Source: Labrenzia sp. R4_2
Lineage (GTDB): Bacteria > Pseudomonadota > Alphaproteobacteria > Rhizobiales > Stappiaceae
Direction: 5' to 3'
Assembly: GCF_017743865.1 (NCBI RefSeq)
Contig: NZ_JAGHRJ010000002.1
Location: 496,001 to 560,000 of the forward strand
Length of the DNA: 64,000 nucleotides
Numbering within the stretch: the stretch's first letter is position 1; each line of letters opens with the position of its first letter. Below the pieces are notes generated by a model. That model ran no database searches. It saw nothing but the letters and a program-made list of their open reading frames with translations, and was not told the origin of the DNA. Positions 9,650-19,358 of this stretch are shown in pieces. The position numbers and the translations under genes are program-made.

Positions 9650-10948
9650 ATGACAGAAGAGCCCAAAGCCCTATGCCGGGATTGCGGGGCGCGCGCCCCG
9701 CAGCAATTAAGCCGTTGCCCGTCTTGCGGCAGCCCACGGCTTTTAGCGCACCCGGAGCTCGACACGCTGTCGATTGCCCACATCGACTGCGACGCGTTTT
9801 ACGCCTCGGTTGAAAAACGCGACAATCCGGAACTCCAGGACAAGCCCGTGATCATCGGCGGGGGTCAGCGAGGTGTGGTATCGACCTGTTGTTACATCGC
9901 CCGCATTTCCGGCGTTCGCTCGGCCATGCCGATGTTCAAGGCTATGGAAGCGTGTCCTGAGGCCGTGGTGATCAAACCCAACATGGAAAAATACTCCAAG
10001 GTCGGCAAAGAAATCCGCAGCCGCATGCAGGCCTTGACGCCACTGGTCGAACCCTTGTCGATTGACGAGGCCTTTCTTGACCTCACCGGCACAGAGCGCC
10101 TCCACCACGCAAGCGCCGCCGAAACCCTTGCCAAGTTTATCCGGGACATTGAAGCTGATATCGGCATTTCGGCAAGTGTCGGCCTTGCGCCGAACAAGTT
10201 CCTCGCAAAACTCGCCTCGGATTTGGAGAAGCCACGGGGATTTTCCGTGATTGGTGCAGCAGAAGCGGAACAGCGTCTAGCCCCCATGCCTGTCGGCAAG
10301 ATTTGGGGCGTTGGGAAAGTCTTCCAAAAGAAACTCGACCGCGACGGCATCCGAACGATTGGCCAGCTACAAACGATGGATGCCAACACATTGGCGCGCA
10401 GGTATGGCTCTATCGGGTTGCGCTTAGCGCGCCTCTCCCACGGCGACGACAGCCGTGATGTGACCCCTTCGCGCGGTGCGAAAAGCGTTTCCACCGAAAC
10501 CACCTTCCGCACAGACATATCCGACTTCAATGTCCTGAAACCGATCTTAAGAGACTTGTCTGAAAAGGTGTCGTTCCGCCTGAAAAAGTCCGAGATTGCC
10601 GGACGCGGCATCACCCTCAAGCTGAAGACCTCCGAGTTCAAAACAATCACCCGTGCACGTCATTTGACCGACCCGACACAGCTCGCGGACAAGATATTTG
10701 ATGCAGGGGTTGCCCTCTTGGAGGCGGAAACCGATGGGCGCCGCTTCCGTCTGATCGGCATTGGGGTCAACGACCTCTCGGATGCCTCTCAAGCGGATCC
10801 TGAGGATCTGCTCGATGCAACATCAGGACGAAAGAAAAAGGCCGAACTTGCCATCGACAAACTGCGCGGCAAATTCGGAAATTCTGCTGTCGAGCTTGGT
10901 TTGACACATGCCGCCAAACAGGCGCGCAAAGCCGCCGAAGACAAGTAG
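9650..10948 (+). CDS. dinB: DNA polymerase IV (Y family) with N-terminal zinc ribbon
   Basis: Error-prone translesion polymerase, 432 aa. A C4 zinc ribbon (CRDCG ... CPSCGS) precedes the catalytic region, as in many alphaproteobacterial DinB proteins. Catalytic motifs are intact: [12 protein letters not shown] and [13 protein letters not shown] supply the metal-binding acids; a helix-hairpin-helix thumb and a little-finger domain follow. The start chosen is ATG 9650 because an earlier frame start lies inside the HAD gene. No beta-clamp motif was positively identified at the C-terminus (ends AEDK). Confidence 0.94.
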   Translation: MTEEPKALCRDCGARAPQQLSRCPSCGSPRLLAHPELDTLSIAHIDCDAFYASVEKRDNPELQDKPVIIGGGQRGVVSTCCYIARISGVRSAMPMFKAMEACPEAVVIKPNMEKYSKVGKEIRSRMQALTPLVEPLSIDEAFLDLTGTERLHHASAAETLAKFIRDIEADIGISASVGLAPNKFLAKLASDLEKPRGFSVIGAAEAEQRLAPMPVGKIWGVGKVFQKKLDRDGIRTIGQLQTMDANTLARRYGSIGLRLARLSHGDDSRDVTPSRGAKSVSTETTFRTDISDFNVLKPILRDLSEKVSFRLKKSEIAGRGITLKLKTSEFKTITRARHLTDPTQLADKIFDAGVALLEAETDGRRFRLIGIGVNDLSDASQADPEDLLDATSGRKKKAELAIDKLRGKFGNSAVELGLTHAAKQARKAAEDK

Positions 10949-10952
10949 TCGA

Positions 10953-11837
10953 TTACTCGCAGTCAGACTTGTCTGTCAGATCCCGAAGTTCCAGCGCCGT
11001 CATCGTTCCCGCAATTTTGAAATCACCGTAATCCAGAATAAGTTTGTCACTCACACCGTTTTCAAACAGCCTGAAAGACAACTGATAGACGGGTGTCTGT
11101 TCGCCGGAATTTTCCTGCGTGGAGGGATCGAAATAAGCGACGGTCACCGGCCAGGACGCAACAGTATCCAAGGCGTCCTGCCGTTCGCCATCAATTTCCG
11201 GCACAATGCCGACGGCCTTGGCCCCGATGACGGCAGTGGTTCCAAAGACCTTGTCGCCAGTTTCAGCTCCATCGTAGATATCACTCGCGGTGAAGTGCCC
11301 GCCGTCCTGCGCGGTCTTCACTATGTTCATCAGGTGCTCTGTTGGAAACTGAACATCTTGGCCGATCTGCAACGACTTTTCGTCCGGTTCTTTCAGTTCG
11401 ACCGCCTTCAAACCCGTTTCTGTCCGCGCCAGTCCCCGGCTCGATTCGACCAGTTTCTGATCGACATAGGTCTTGGACAAAAACTGATAGCTCTCAGCAT
11501 CCGGGCCCTCGAACGAAGTGGTCTGAAGATCTGTTACCTGGGAGCCACCACTCAGATCACGGAACTCGGTGACAAACCGGAAATTGACGCTGTACCCTTC
11601 ACAAGCATTGCCTGAAAACTCATAGACCATGCGTCCGGTGAGACCAGCAATCCCGGACTGCTGCTCGGTATCGGCAAGCTTCATGTCATAGACAGCTCTG
11701 TGCGGGGCAAGCTGTATGCCCGCCACTTTGGCAGCTGCTTCACTGGCACCAGACGTGACAACCACAATGGCAACCACAGCGCACTTCAATAGAAAAGCAG
11801 TCTCAAAAACCTGGCCTGAAACGGTTCGCCGCATCAC
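10953..11837 (-). CDS. eipB: EipB-type cell-envelope integrity protein (DUF1849)
   Basis: Periplasmic protein of the DUF1849/EipB family, described in Brucella as a beta-spiral protein needed for envelope integrity. A signal peptide of about 35 residues ends near SEAAAKVAG. The two Cys expected to form the conserved disulfide are present, one in GNACEGY and one at the extreme C-terminus (KSDCE). Length (294 aa) is typical. It is convergent with dinB (4-base gap), so the pair may lack a separate terminator. Confidence 0.88.
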   Translation of the reverse strand: MMRRTVSGQVFETAFLLKCAVVAIVVVTSGASEAAAKVAGIQLAPHRAVYDMKLADTEQQSGIAGLTGRMVYEFSGNACEGYSVNFRFVTEFRDLSGGSQVTDLQTTSFEGPDAESYQFLSKTYVDQKLVESSRGLARTETGLKAVELKEPDEKSLQIGQDVQFPTEHLMNIVKTAQDGGHFTASDIYDGAETGDKVFGTTAVIGAKAVGIVPEIDGERQDALDTVASWPVTVAYFDPSTQENSGEQTPVYQLSFRLFENGVSDKLILDYGDFKIAGTMTALELRDLTDKSDCE

Positions 11838-12095
11838 ATTTCCTCGTCACCGCCGTTGGAGCGGAAATTTCTTGTTTCTACTCTTTTATTCGGGTTCATG
11901 CCGGACTGCTAGCAAGGAATGCCCAGCCCCACCGATAATGTAGGTCACAAATACGGGCACAAAAGCGCCAATTGGACTTTGTTGAGTAACGAGGTGCCGA
12001 GCAAATACCGCCCCCGTCTGCCGGAAATGAGCTTGTCAGTTTCTGCAATTTGCGCCAAGACACGGGCAACTCACCAATTTTGATCGGGAACACTC

Positions 12096-12563
12096 ATGAC
12101 CAGCCAAACTGAAACCCGCTTGTCCGAACTCGGCATCACGCTTCCAGATGCTGCCGCGCCGGCTGCCAACTACGTGCCCTTTGTGAAAACAGGCAATCAG
12201 CTGTTCATCTCCGGCCAATTGCCGATGGAAAGCGGTGCAATCGCCGTGACCGGCAAGCTTGGCGGAGGCCTTGAAGTTGAAGACGGCCAAAAAGCTGCAA
12301 AACTCTGCGCCATCAATCTGCTTGCACAGGCCAAAGCTGCAACAGGTGACCTGGACAAGGTGGTCCGCCTGGTCAAGATCGTGGGTTTTGTGAACTCAAC
12401 GGGCGATTTCACCGACCAGCCAAAGGTGATCAATGGCGCGTCCGATTTTCTGGTTGAGGCCATGGGTGACAGTGGCCGCCATGCGCGCTCAGCCGTCAGC
12501 GCCGCCTCTCTTCCTTTCGGTGCCGCAGTTGAAATCGAAGCCATTTTCGAGATCGCGGACTAA
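12096..12563 (+). CDS. RidA/YjgF family enamine deaminase
   Basis: 155-aa RidA-superfamily protein. Canonical RidA hydrolyses reactive 2-aminoacrylate-type enamines. The Arg that binds the substrate carboxylate is present in the HARSAVSAASLPFGA motif near residues 129-143. The sequence resembles the longer Rid2-like subgroup, so its natural substrate may differ. It starts a rightward run RidA-GDPD-DUF482, a gene order common in Rhizobiales. Confidence 0.9.
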   Translation: MTSQTETRLSELGITLPDAAAPAANYVPFVKTGNQLFISGQLPMESGAIAVTGKLGGGLEVEDGQKAAKLCAINLLAQAKAATGDLDKVVRLVKIVGFVNSTGDFTDQPKVINGASDFLVEAMGDSGRHARSAVSAASLPFGAAVEIEAIFEIAD

Positions 12564-12616
12564 TTCCGCTCTGGCGGGGCTCCAAAAACGCTCCGCCAAT
12601 TCTGGACCAGATTAAC

Positions 12617-13378
12617 ATGTCACCAGAACTTGCCGCCATTTTCGCCCGGCCGATAGCGCACCGGGGGTATCACGATGCCAGCAACGGCATCATCGAAAAC
12701 ACTCCGACCGCAATCCAGCAGGCCGTGGACAAAAACTTCGGGATTGAGGTTGACGTTCAGCAGACCAGTGATGGTGAAGCGCTCGTCTTTCACGATGATG
12801 ACCTGGACCGTCTCGCAGATGGCAGTGGGCCGGTTTCCGGGCGGTCTTCAGCCGATCTGGTCAAACTGCAAATGCGTACCGGCACAGATCACCTATGGCT
12901 GCTTCAGGACCTTTTTGATCTGGTGGATGGCCGTGTGCCGCTGGTTGTCGAAATCAAATCCTTGCTCCGGCGCGATGCGCAAGGCGACTTTGTCCGCCGC
13001 GTTGTTGATCAAGTGAATGCGTATAAGGGCCCAGCCTGTATCAAAACCTTTGATCCGGACATGCTGGCTGTTGCAAAGGCGCACAACAACTCCGTTCTCC
13101 GCGGGATCGTGGCAGATGCGGCCCGCCCCGGCCCGGACTACACACGCCACAGCCGGATGGACCGTTTCATATTGCGCCATCTGCTCCATTTTCCGCGCAC
13201 AAGCCCGCACTTCATCTCCTATGGCGTCAACGATCTACCGAGCCCCGGCCCCAGCATGATGAAAATGGTTTTCAGAACCCCAATCATGACGTGGACAGTT
13301 CGGACACCGGGACAGTTGGAAGTCGCAAAACGGTTTGCTGATCAAATCGTCTTTGAGGGCTTCGATCCGGATCAATAG
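12617..13378 (+). CDS. Glycerophosphodiester phosphodiesterase
   Basis: TIM-barrel GDPD, 253 aa, splitting glycerophosphodiesters into glycerol-3-phosphate and an alcohol. Motifs: HRGYHD near residues 15-20 (catalytic His), ENTPTAI, EVDVQQTSDGEALVFHDD near 43-60 (metal-binding Glu/Asp and second His), and VVEIKS near 112-117. No signal peptide, so cytoplasmic. It lies 53 bases after the RidA gene. Confidence 0.92.
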   Translation: MSPELAAIFARPIAHRGYHDASNGIIENTPTAIQQAVDKNFGIEVDVQQTSDGEALVFHDDDLDRLADGSGPVSGRSSADLVKLQMRTGTDHLWLLQDLFDLVDGRVPLVVEIKSLLRRDAQGDFVRRVVDQVNAYKGPACIKTFDPDMLAVAKAHNNSVLRGIVADAARPGPDYTRHSRMDRFILRHLLHFPRTSPHFISYGVNDLPSPGPSMMKMVFRTPIMTWTVRTPGQLEVAKRFADQIVFEGFDPDQ

Positions 13379-13455
13379 CGGACCAGCATTCCAGGAACGG
13401 AATTTCCTCTTGCGGCGCAGCAAAGCGGCTCTACATTCTTGTAAATAATCCTTTT

Positions 13456-14802
13456 ATGGCGGGCCAACACACTGACATGACGTCTTCTATTTCACCGGAC
13501 AATGAACAGCCGCAAAAACCAGGCGCCGGTGACACGGAGACGACGCTCTCCATTAGACTTCTGTCATCCTTGGCAGATGTGCCGGCTGACAAATGGGATG
13601 CGGTTGCCAACCCAGGCTGGATCCTTGGCGAAGGCGGAAAGCTGGCGCGCGCACAGGACGCTGTTGCGTCTCAAGATCTCACTTCCGCGCTAGCCCCTGA
13701 AGCTGATTCAGATTCTGAAGAAACAGACTTCAACCCTTTCTTATCCCACGCTTTTCTGGAAGCCTTGGAGGCATCCGGCTGCGCGACACGCCAGACTGGA
13801 TGGATGCCCCGGCACATGGTGCTGGAGGATGGTAACGGCGCGGTTCTTGGAGCCGTTCCCGCTTATCTGAAAAGCCACTCCCAGGGCGAATATGTCTTCG
13901 ATCATGGTTGGGCCGACGCATTCTACAGGGCGGGCGGCGACTATTATCCAAAACTCCAGATATCGGTCCCATTTACTCCGGCGACAGGCCGGCGGTTTCT
14001 AACAAGCCCCAACATCAACCGGGAGGCCGGGCTCCAGGCACTCGCGGCTGGCCTTGTGCAGGTCTGCCAACGCACCGGCGCCTCCTCGGTTCACGCGACT
14101 TTTTTGACTAAACCGGAATGGGACTCGCTTGGCGATCTCGGTTATCTGAGGCGCACAGATCAGCAGTTCCACTGGGACAACAACGGCTACGAAACCTTCG
14201 ACCAGTTTCTCGGCGACCTCGCCTCGCGCAAACGCAAGGCGATCAAAAAGGAGCGCCGCGAAGCAATCAGCGCTGACGGGCTCGAAATCGAATGGGTCAC
14301 CGGCAGCGATCTGACAGAAGCGCATTGGGATGCCTTTTACGGATTTTACATGGATACGGGCGCCCGCAAGTGGGGCCGCCCTTATCTCAATCGTGCCTTC
14401 TTCTCGCTGATCAGTGAACAGATGGCGGACCGCATTCTTCTGGTCTTGGCAAAACGCAACGGCCGGTATGTCGCCGGAGCCCTCAACTTCATCGGATCAG
14501 AAACCTTGTTCGGCCGCCATTGGGGCTGCACCGAACACCATCCGTTCCTGCATTTTGAGCTGTGTTACTATCAGGCAATCGACTTTGCCATTTCCAAAGG
14601 CCTGAAACGCGTCGAGGCTGGCGCTCAGGGAGCGCACAAATTGGCGCGCGGTTACCTGCCGCAAACGACCTATTCTGCCCACTGGATTGCCCATGAGGGC
14701 CTTCACGACGCAGTCGCAGACTTTCTGGAGCAGGAGCGGCGCGCCGTTCAACGCGAAAACGAAGCGTTGGCTGAACATGCCCCTTTCCGGAAAGGCAGCT
14801 AA
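13456..14802 (+). CDS. DUF482/FemAB-like N-acyltransferase
   Basis: 448-aa protein of the COG3146 family (DUF482, GNAT-fold, 'peptidogalycan biosynthesis'-like). The C-terminal half has the FemAB/GNAT-type core ([19 protein letters not shown]-like [25 protein letters not shown]). The substrate is unknown; family members are proposed to act on envelope amines. Two starts are possible, ATG 13456 and ATG 13477. In related genomes the next gene is usually the HIT gene; here metA and its riboswitch intervene. Confidence 0.85.
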   Translation: MAGQHTDMTSSISPDNEQPQKPGAGDTETTLSIRLLSSLADVPADKWDAVANPGWILGEGGKLARAQDAVASQDLTSALAPEADSDSEETDFNPFLSHAFLEALEASGCATRQTGWMPRHMVLEDGNGAVLGAVPAYLKSHSQGEYVFDHGWADAFYRAGGDYYPKLQISVPFTPATGRRFLTSPNINREAGLQALAAGLVQVCQRTGASSVHATFLTKPEWDSLGDLGYLRRTDQQFHWDNNGYETFDQFLGDLASRKRKAIKKERREAISADGLEIEWVTGSDLTEAHWDAFYGFYMDTGARKWGRPYLNRAFFSLISEQMADRILLVLAKRNGRYVAGALNFIGSETLFGRHWGCTEHHPFLHFELCYYQAIDFAISKGLKRVEAGAQGAHKLARGYLPQTTYSAHWIAHEGLHDAVADFLEQERRAVQRENEALAEHAPFRKGS

Positions 14803-14910
14803 AACTTCCATTTGCCACGCGCCTGAGATCCAACAACAATTTGCGTCTTTCACAAGATCGGCATTCGGCTGCACAGGGCTTGCCGGATCGCGTCCAATCC
14901 ATTACCTAGG

Positions 14911-15030
14911 GACCATCATCAAGAGTTGGGACAGATGCCCCACGCCAACCTGCCGATCCGGGCAAGGTGGTTCTTCGAACAGAAGATGCGGCCGTGAACT
15001 TCAAGTTCAAAGGCAACGAATCGGATCGAA
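14911..15030 (+). promoter_or_regulatory. SAM-I/SAM-IV clan riboswitch upstream of metA
   Basis: The leader carries the SAM-I-clan core: ATCAAGAG at 14918-14925; P1 CATC (14914-14917) with GATG (14985-14988); P2 GTTGG/CCAAC (14925-14929/14945-14949); GCCAACC; P3 TGCC/GGCA (14951-14954/14961-14964); the joining AAGGTGG; and P4 GTTC-TTC-GAAC (14970-14980). A further small hairpin (GAACTTCAAGTTC) follows P1. The P3 loop GATCCG (14955-14960) is perfectly complementary to CGGATC at 15022-15027, which is the extra pseudoknot of SAM-IV and SAM-I/IV types. It ends about 38 bases before the metA start, so SAM should repress metA expression. Confidence 0.85.
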
Positions 15031-15064
15031 GAAAGGCATCTGTCTCTGGTTACAGGACGCGCAA

Positions 15065-15982
15065 ATGCCGATAAAAATTCCAAACGATCTGCCCGGCCGC
15101 CCCATTCTGGAATCCGAAGGCGTGATGATCATCCAGGAAGCGGATGCCATGCGTCAGGACATCCGCCCCCTGCGCATTGGCCTTCTCAACCTGATGCCGA
15201 ACAAGATCAAGACAGAGACCCAATTCGCACGCCTTCTCGGCTCCACCCCGCTTCAGATCGATCTGACGCTGGTGCGCATGACCAACCACGTGCCACGGAA
15301 CACGCCAACGGAGCATCTGGAAGCGTTCTATCGTCCCTGGGAAGAAGTCCGGAACGAGAAGTTCGACGGGTTCATCATCACCGGAGCCCCGGTGGAGAAG
15401 CTGCCATTTGAAGATGTCGGATACTGGCAGGAAATGCGCGATGTGCTGGATTGGACCCAGACACATGTTCATCGCACGCTGACCATCTGCTGGGCGGCTC
15501 AGGCGGCCACTTATCACTTTCATGGCATGCCGAAATATGCGCGGGACGACAAGGCAACGGGCGTCTACCGGCAACGGACGCTCGCACCGGCCTCGCCGTA
15601 TCTCCGAGGGTTTTCCGATGATTTCTGTCTGCCCGTCTCACGCTGGACGGAAACCCGGAAGGCCGACATTCCGGACGGTAGCAATCTGACGGTGCTGGCG
15701 GAAGATGACGAGACCGGTATGTGCCTCCTCGACGATCCAGAGCATCGCTGCCTGCATATGTTCAATCACATCGAGTATGACACGACGTCTCTGGCGGATG
15801 AATTCGAACGGGACAGCCAGGTTTCTGACACGCCGATCCGGCCGCAGAACTACTTTCCGGATGATGATGCCACCCGGCAGCCGGTGAATCGCTGGCGGGC
15901 CCACGCGCATCTCCTGTTCGGCAACTGGATCAATGAGATGTATCAGTCCACACCGTTTAATTTGAAAAATATAGGCGAATAA
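15065..15982 (+). CDS. metA: Homoserine O-acyltransferase, predicted acetyl-CoA type (MetA)
   Basis: First committed enzyme of methionine synthesis, activating homoserine by O-acylation (305 aa, family-typical). Catalytic residues sit exactly at family numbering: K47, C142 (TICWAAQ), H235 and E237 (HMFNHIEYD). Residue 111 is Glu ([11 protein letters not shown]); in characterised MetA enzymes Glu at 111 goes with acetyl-CoA use and Gly with succinyl-CoA, so an acetyltransferase (MetAA) is predicted. ATG 15065 is chosen over the longer open frame because the leader is a riboswitch. It lies between the DUF482 and HIT genes, an apparent insertion into that pair. Confidence 0.95.
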   Translation: MPIKIPNDLPGRPILESEGVMIIQEADAMRQDIRPLRIGLLNLMPNKIKTETQFARLLGSTPLQIDLTLVRMTNHVPRNTPTEHLEAFYRPWEEVRNEKFDGFIITGAPVEKLPFEDVGYWQEMRDVLDWTQTHVHRTLTICWAAQAATYHFHGMPKYARDDKATGVYRQRTLAPASPYLRGFSDDFCLPVSRWTETRKADIPDGSNLTVLAEDDETGMCLLDDPEHRCLHMFNHIEYDTTSLADEFERDSQVSDTPIRPQNYFPDDDATRQPVNRWRAHAHLLFGNWINEMYQSTPFNLKNIGE

Positions 15983-16081
15983 TCGGACACTGCCGGGCGG
16001 TCACAACCCTTGTTGTCGAACCGCCTGGCAGAGTACTATGTCCGCCGACATTCAAAGACTTTTTCCCTTTTAGAGGTACGC

Positions 16082-16516
16082 ATGCCGATCGAAACGCCCG
16101 CCTACGACGACCAGAACATCTTTGCCAAAATCATGCGCGGAGAGCTGCCGAGTCACAAGGTCTATGAAGACGACAAGACGGTCGTGATCATGGACATCAT
16201 GCCGCGCGGTGACGGACATGTGCTGGTCATTCCGAAGGCTCCATCCCGCAACATTCTGGACATCGCGCAAGAGGACCTGAACGCGGTGATGGCCACGGTC
16301 CAAAAGATGGCGCATGCCGTTATCAAGGCTTTTGGGGCAGATGGCACCACCATTCAGCAGTTCTCTGAACCAGCCGGCGGCCAGGTGGTGTTTCACACCC
16401 ATGTCCACATCATCCCGCGCTTTGACGGTGTTAAGATGAAGCCGCACACCGGCGAAATGGCTGACAACGATCTCCTTGCCGAACAAGCCGACAAGATCCG
16501 CGCTGCGTTGGGCTAA
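16082..16516 (+). CDS. HIT family nucleotide-binding protein
   Basis: Histidine-triad protein (144 aa), HINT-like purine nucleotide hydrolase/transferase. The triad HTHVHIIPR puts H105, H107 and H109 around the phosphate, with the catalytic His in the middle-to-last positions. Start ATG 16082 is supported by an AGAGGT ribosome site just upstream. Substrate unknown. Followed by a 10-bp hairpin. Confidence 0.93.
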   Translation: MPIETPAYDDQNIFAKIMRGELPSHKVYEDDKTVVIMDIMPRGDGHVLVIPKAPSRNILDIAQEDLNAVMATVQKMAHAVIKAFGADGTTIQQFSEPAGGQVVFHTHVHIIPRFDGVKMKPHTGEMADNDLLAEQADKIRAALG

Positions 16517-16538
16517 GCCTAAAACCCTGCGACACTGA

Positions 16539-16566
16539 TCCGGAGGCAGGGCATTGTGCCTCCGGA
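16539..16566. terminator. Hairpin between convergent HIT and GST genes
   Basis: TCCGGAGGCA (16539-16548) pairs perfectly with TGCCTCCGGA (16557-16566), loop of 8. The T-tract is weak on both sides, so termination efficiency is uncertain; position between two convergent stops supports a terminator. Confidence 0.6.
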
Positions 16567-16586
16567 ATTGACGACGAGGCCTTGGC

Positions 16587-17246
16587 TCAACTCGCGGCGG
16601 CGATCCCTGCCGGGTTCGCAGCGGCCTCCTGCGCTGCATCGAGCAGGGCCTCATCTTCCAAGACACTCTGGAAACTCGCCCGCGCGGTAATTCTCTCGGC
16701 ATACTCGGTAAAGACCGGCCAGTCCGGCACCAGACCGAACATCAAGGTCCAGCGCAGAGCAGATCCCCAGAAGATGTCTGCTGCGGAAATCTGATCTCCG
16801 AGGATATAGGGTGCTTTTTCAAGCTGCGCCGCCAGAGCCTTCATCACGGCGTGATAGCTGCAATACGGCGCGATCTGCTGCGGTATATCCGTGTTGAACG
16901 CCTTGTTGACCACGGCGGGCTCAAAAGATGCAGCATAAAACGCCATCCACCGCAGATAAGCGCCACGCCGCGGATCGCTCAAACCTGGTGTCAGTTCTGC
17001 CTCGGGATAAAGATCAGCGGCATACAAGGCGATGGCGACAGATTCGGTAATAACCGACTGACCGTCTTGAAGCGCCGGCACCTTACCTAGAGGATTGATC
17101 TTCAGATACTCTGGCGACTGCAGGTCACCAGCTTTCGCATTGTGTACTTTCAGCTCGTAATTGGCACCGAGTTCATCCAGCAGTACGCGGATCGTGCTGG
17201 CGCGGCTGCGCGGTGCATAATGAAGCACGAGTTTGTGATCGGTCAT
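16587..17246 (-). CDS. Glutathione S-transferase
   Basis: 219-aa GST with an N-terminal thioredoxin-like domain (LVLHYAPRSRASTIRVLLDE; the cis-Pro in GKVPAL; ITES for glutathione contact near residues 64-67) and an all-helical C-terminal domain. The usual catalytic Ser/Cys position carries the APRSRAS stretch. Start ATG 17246 has an AAGGAG ribosome site 8 bases upstream; longer in-frame starts lack one. Role in detoxification is inferred from family only. Confidence 0.92.
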   Translation of the reverse strand: MTDHKLVLHYAPRSRASTIRVLLDELGANYELKVHNAKAGDLQSPEYLKINPLGKVPALQDGQSVITESVAIALYAADLYPEAELTPGLSDPRRGAYLRWMAFYAASFEPAVVNKAFNTDIPQQIAPYCSYHAVMKALAAQLEKAPYILGDQISAADIFWGSALRWTLMFGLVPDWPVFTEYAERITARASFQSVLEDEALLDAAQEAAANPAGIAAAS

Positions 17247-17331
17247 GGCGGGGCTCCTTTGATCCGGTGTGGCCATTTGGCCAATGCGCGCCATGTATCA
17301 GCCCCCTGCTGACACCCTTCTGTCAGGAGTG

Positions 17332-17685
17332 TCAGGAGCCCAAGATCCACCATCCAGTCAGTAGAAAAACAACCGCAGACAGCACACCGACGATCACGCG
17401 CTGCCCAAAAGCCAAGAAACAGACAAACCCGAAGGCCGCGGCCGCCAACCTCAACCAGATCGGCGTGTCGCCCAGCACACCTTGGGGAAACAGAACAAGC
17501 TTGGAGATCACACCGGCAACCAGTGCCGTTGCAACGCACCGGACCCAGATGAAAAGTTCGCTGTCTTCGCGCAGTTTGCCGCCGGCAAAAACGCCCAACC
17601 ACCGCCACACATCGGTTGCAAGCCACCCTGCGACGAGGATCATCACATAGGGCCACCACCAGGTTTCTGTCATCAGGTCACTCAT
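17332..17685 (-). CDS. azlD: AzlD-family membrane protein
   Basis: Small partner (117 aa) of the AzlCD branched-chain amino-acid/analogue exporter, with four predicted membrane segments. The ATG overlaps the azlC stop (ATGA), showing translational coupling. Substrate not determinable from sequence. Confidence 0.88.
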   Translation of the reverse strand: MSDLMTETWWWPYVMILVAGWLATDVWRWLGVFAGGKLREDSELFIWVRCVATALVAGVISKLVLFPQGVLGDTPIWLRLAAAAFGFVCFLAFGQRVIVGVLSAVVFLLTGWWILGS

Positions 17686-18443
17686 GACAGCCCCCGGCGC
17701 CAAAATCGGGTGACGAGATAGGCAAGCGTTCCGCCAAGCAGGCCCGTCCAAAGGAGATCAAGACCGGGAAAATAAAGGAAGAACAAAGGGCCAAGCACAA
17801 GGCCGGAAATCATTGCCGCCTTGTCGGCATTCATCCGCGCAGCGCCCCACAAGGAACACAGGAAGTAGACCGGTGTCACAAGGACAAGAGCCCCGGCGGC
17901 CATGGGCGGCATCCGCTCCACAAGCATGTAGGCAATCCCGGTGGACACAAAGACAAAGCTGGTCACCCCGCCGCCAAACCCGATGAAGAACGGCAACCGC
18001 CCTTCCCTCGGCAGGTCGGGCAAGTTCTTCATCGCGTAGACCCAAGCCGTCACCGCAACGAAATGCGATGCGATCAGCAAGTGCCAGGTTTTGGTCTTTC
18101 CGGGCACCTTCAGGAACGGCATCAAGGCCATCGTCATGGGCATCAGGCGGACAGACGCGAGGGCCACAGCGACAGCGGCGGGGATCAATCCCATGCCCGA
18201 CGCCATGGCTCCGGTTAAAACCACCACGGATGGCAAGGCCCACACCGCCCCTGTCATGAGAAGTGTTTCGGCCAGGCTCAATCCTGTTTCGCGGGCCATC
18301 CCGGCAAACCCGACAAAAGCAGACGTCAGGATGAAGGCCGGAATGGAAATCGCTGCGCGCGCGCCGCGCAGCATCCAGCCCCGACCGGAAACGGGTGGCT
18401 TCGAGGATAGCTGCGGTTGCCCCGTGTCCTTTGAGGCAGTCAT
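17682..18443 (-). CDS. azlC: AzlC-family exporter subunit
   Basis: Large subunit of an AzlCD-type exporter (253 aa), related to BrnF/YgaZ exporters of branched-chain amino acids. Typical family features: N-terminal PAFILTSAFVGFAGMARETGL-like first helix region, GAVWALPS, ALASVRLMPM and TGIAYML, with about seven membrane segments. Transcribed leftward with azlD. Confidence 0.9.
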   Translation of the reverse strand: MTASKDTGQPQLSSKPPVSGRGWMLRGARAAISIPAFILTSAFVGFAGMARETGLSLAETLLMTGAVWALPSVVVLTGAMASGMGLIPAAVAVALASVRLMPMTMALMPFLKVPGKTKTWHLLIASHFVAVTAWVYAMKNLPDLPREGRLPFFIGFGGGVTSFVFVSTGIAYMLVERMPPMAAGALVLVTPVYFLCSLWGAARMNADKAAMISGLVLGPLFFLYFPGLDLLWTGLLGGTLAYLVTRFWRRGLS

Positions 18444-18549
18444 AAAGGCGTTTCCAAATTGCTGAAGTTAGTAAGGATTCCTTACCTTTATCCAGCAAAC
18501 CTGTCCAGCCCACTGTCCGGTGGCTTCGGCCACCCGATCAAAATCCGCT

Positions 18550-19254
18550 TTAGACCGACCGTGTCAGCCCGCCATCAATTCGTATGTTCTGACCCGTGAC
18601 ATAGGCCGCTAGATCACTCGCGAGATAGGAAATCAATCCGGAGACCTCCTCCGATCGGCCATAACGGCCCATCGGGATGCGCGACCGGCGGTCTTCCTTT
18701 TCCGGCAAGCTGTCAATGAAGCCGGGCAATACGTTGTTCATGCGCACACTCTCAGAGGCGTACTTGTCCGAAAACAGCTTGGTGAAGGCAGCAAGACCGG
18801 CCCGGAACACGCCGGAGGTCGGAAACATCGGATCCGGCTCGAATACGGCAAAGGTGGAAATATTGATGACAGTGCCGCCGCCCTGGCGTGCCATGATCGG
18901 TGCCACCAGACGGCTTGGACGGATCACATTCATCAGGTAGTAATCCATGCCGAGATGCCAGTCTTCATCAGAGATCTCCATGATATCGCCCTTTGGGCCA
19001 TGTCCGGCAGAGTTCACGAGAACATCAATGCGCCCGAAGGCAGTCATTGCCTTGTCGACAAATGCTTTCAGGTCATCGGTGCTCAGGTTTGAACCGGTGT
19101 GACCAATGCCGCCCAGTTCCTTTGCCAGTGCCTCCCCCTTCCCGGAGGACGACAGGATCGCGACTTTGAAACCGTCTACCGCCAGCCTTCTGGCTGCGTC
19201 CGCGCCCATGCCGGATCCGCCAGCTGTGATCAGGGCAACTTTTTGTTCGCTCAT
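18550..19254 (-). CDS. Atypical short-chain dehydrogenase/reductase lacking the YxxxK motif
   Basis: 234-aa SDR with a normal NAD(P)-binding motif (TAGGSGMG near residues 11-18) and an NSAG motif near 85-88. The catalytic Tyr-x-x-x-Lys is not present: the aligned place reads SGVFRAGLAAF, giving Ser and Arg where Tyr and Lys are expected. The upstream Ser (NISTFAV) is kept. Such divergent SDRs form a known subgroup; classical reductase chemistry is doubtful. It is divergent from the LysR gene across 104 bases and is its likely target. Confidence 0.88.
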   Translation of the reverse strand: MSEQKVALITAGGSGMGADAARRLAVDGFKVAILSSSGKGEALAKELGGIGHTGSNLSTDDLKAFVDKAMTAFGRIDVLVNSAGHGPKGDIMEISDEDWHLGMDYYLMNVIRPSRLVAPIMARQGGGTVINISTFAVFEPDPMFPTSGVFRAGLAAFTKLFSDKYASESVRMNNVLPGFIDSLPEKEDRRSRIPMGRYGRSEEVSGLISYLASDLAAYVTGQNIRIDGGLTRSV

Positions 19255-19325
19255 GACTTGTCTCCTTTAGGTGCAGTTTTAGCAACGGACTATGCACTTG
19301 ACCAATCATGCTTTCTGCACTTAAT

Positions 19326-19342
19326 CAGTAGAAAAACTACTG
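19326..19342. promoter_or_regulatory. Inverted repeat, candidate LysR operator
   Basis: CAGTAG-AAAAA-CTACTG is a perfect 6-bp inverted repeat in the divergent SDR/LysR intergenic region, 16 bases before the LysR start. Size and place fit autoregulatory binding by the LysR protein; this is inferred. Confidence 0.45.
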
Positions 19343-19358
19343 CTTTGGTAAAACGGCG

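Noticed and set aside
10908-11615. 235-codon frame on the plus strand
   Set aside because: Antisense to the well-supported EipB gene and without any recognisable domain.
14687-15064. Longer N-terminus for MetA
   Set aside because: It overlaps the DUF482 gene and the riboswitch; numbering of the catalytic residues fits the start at 15065 exactly.
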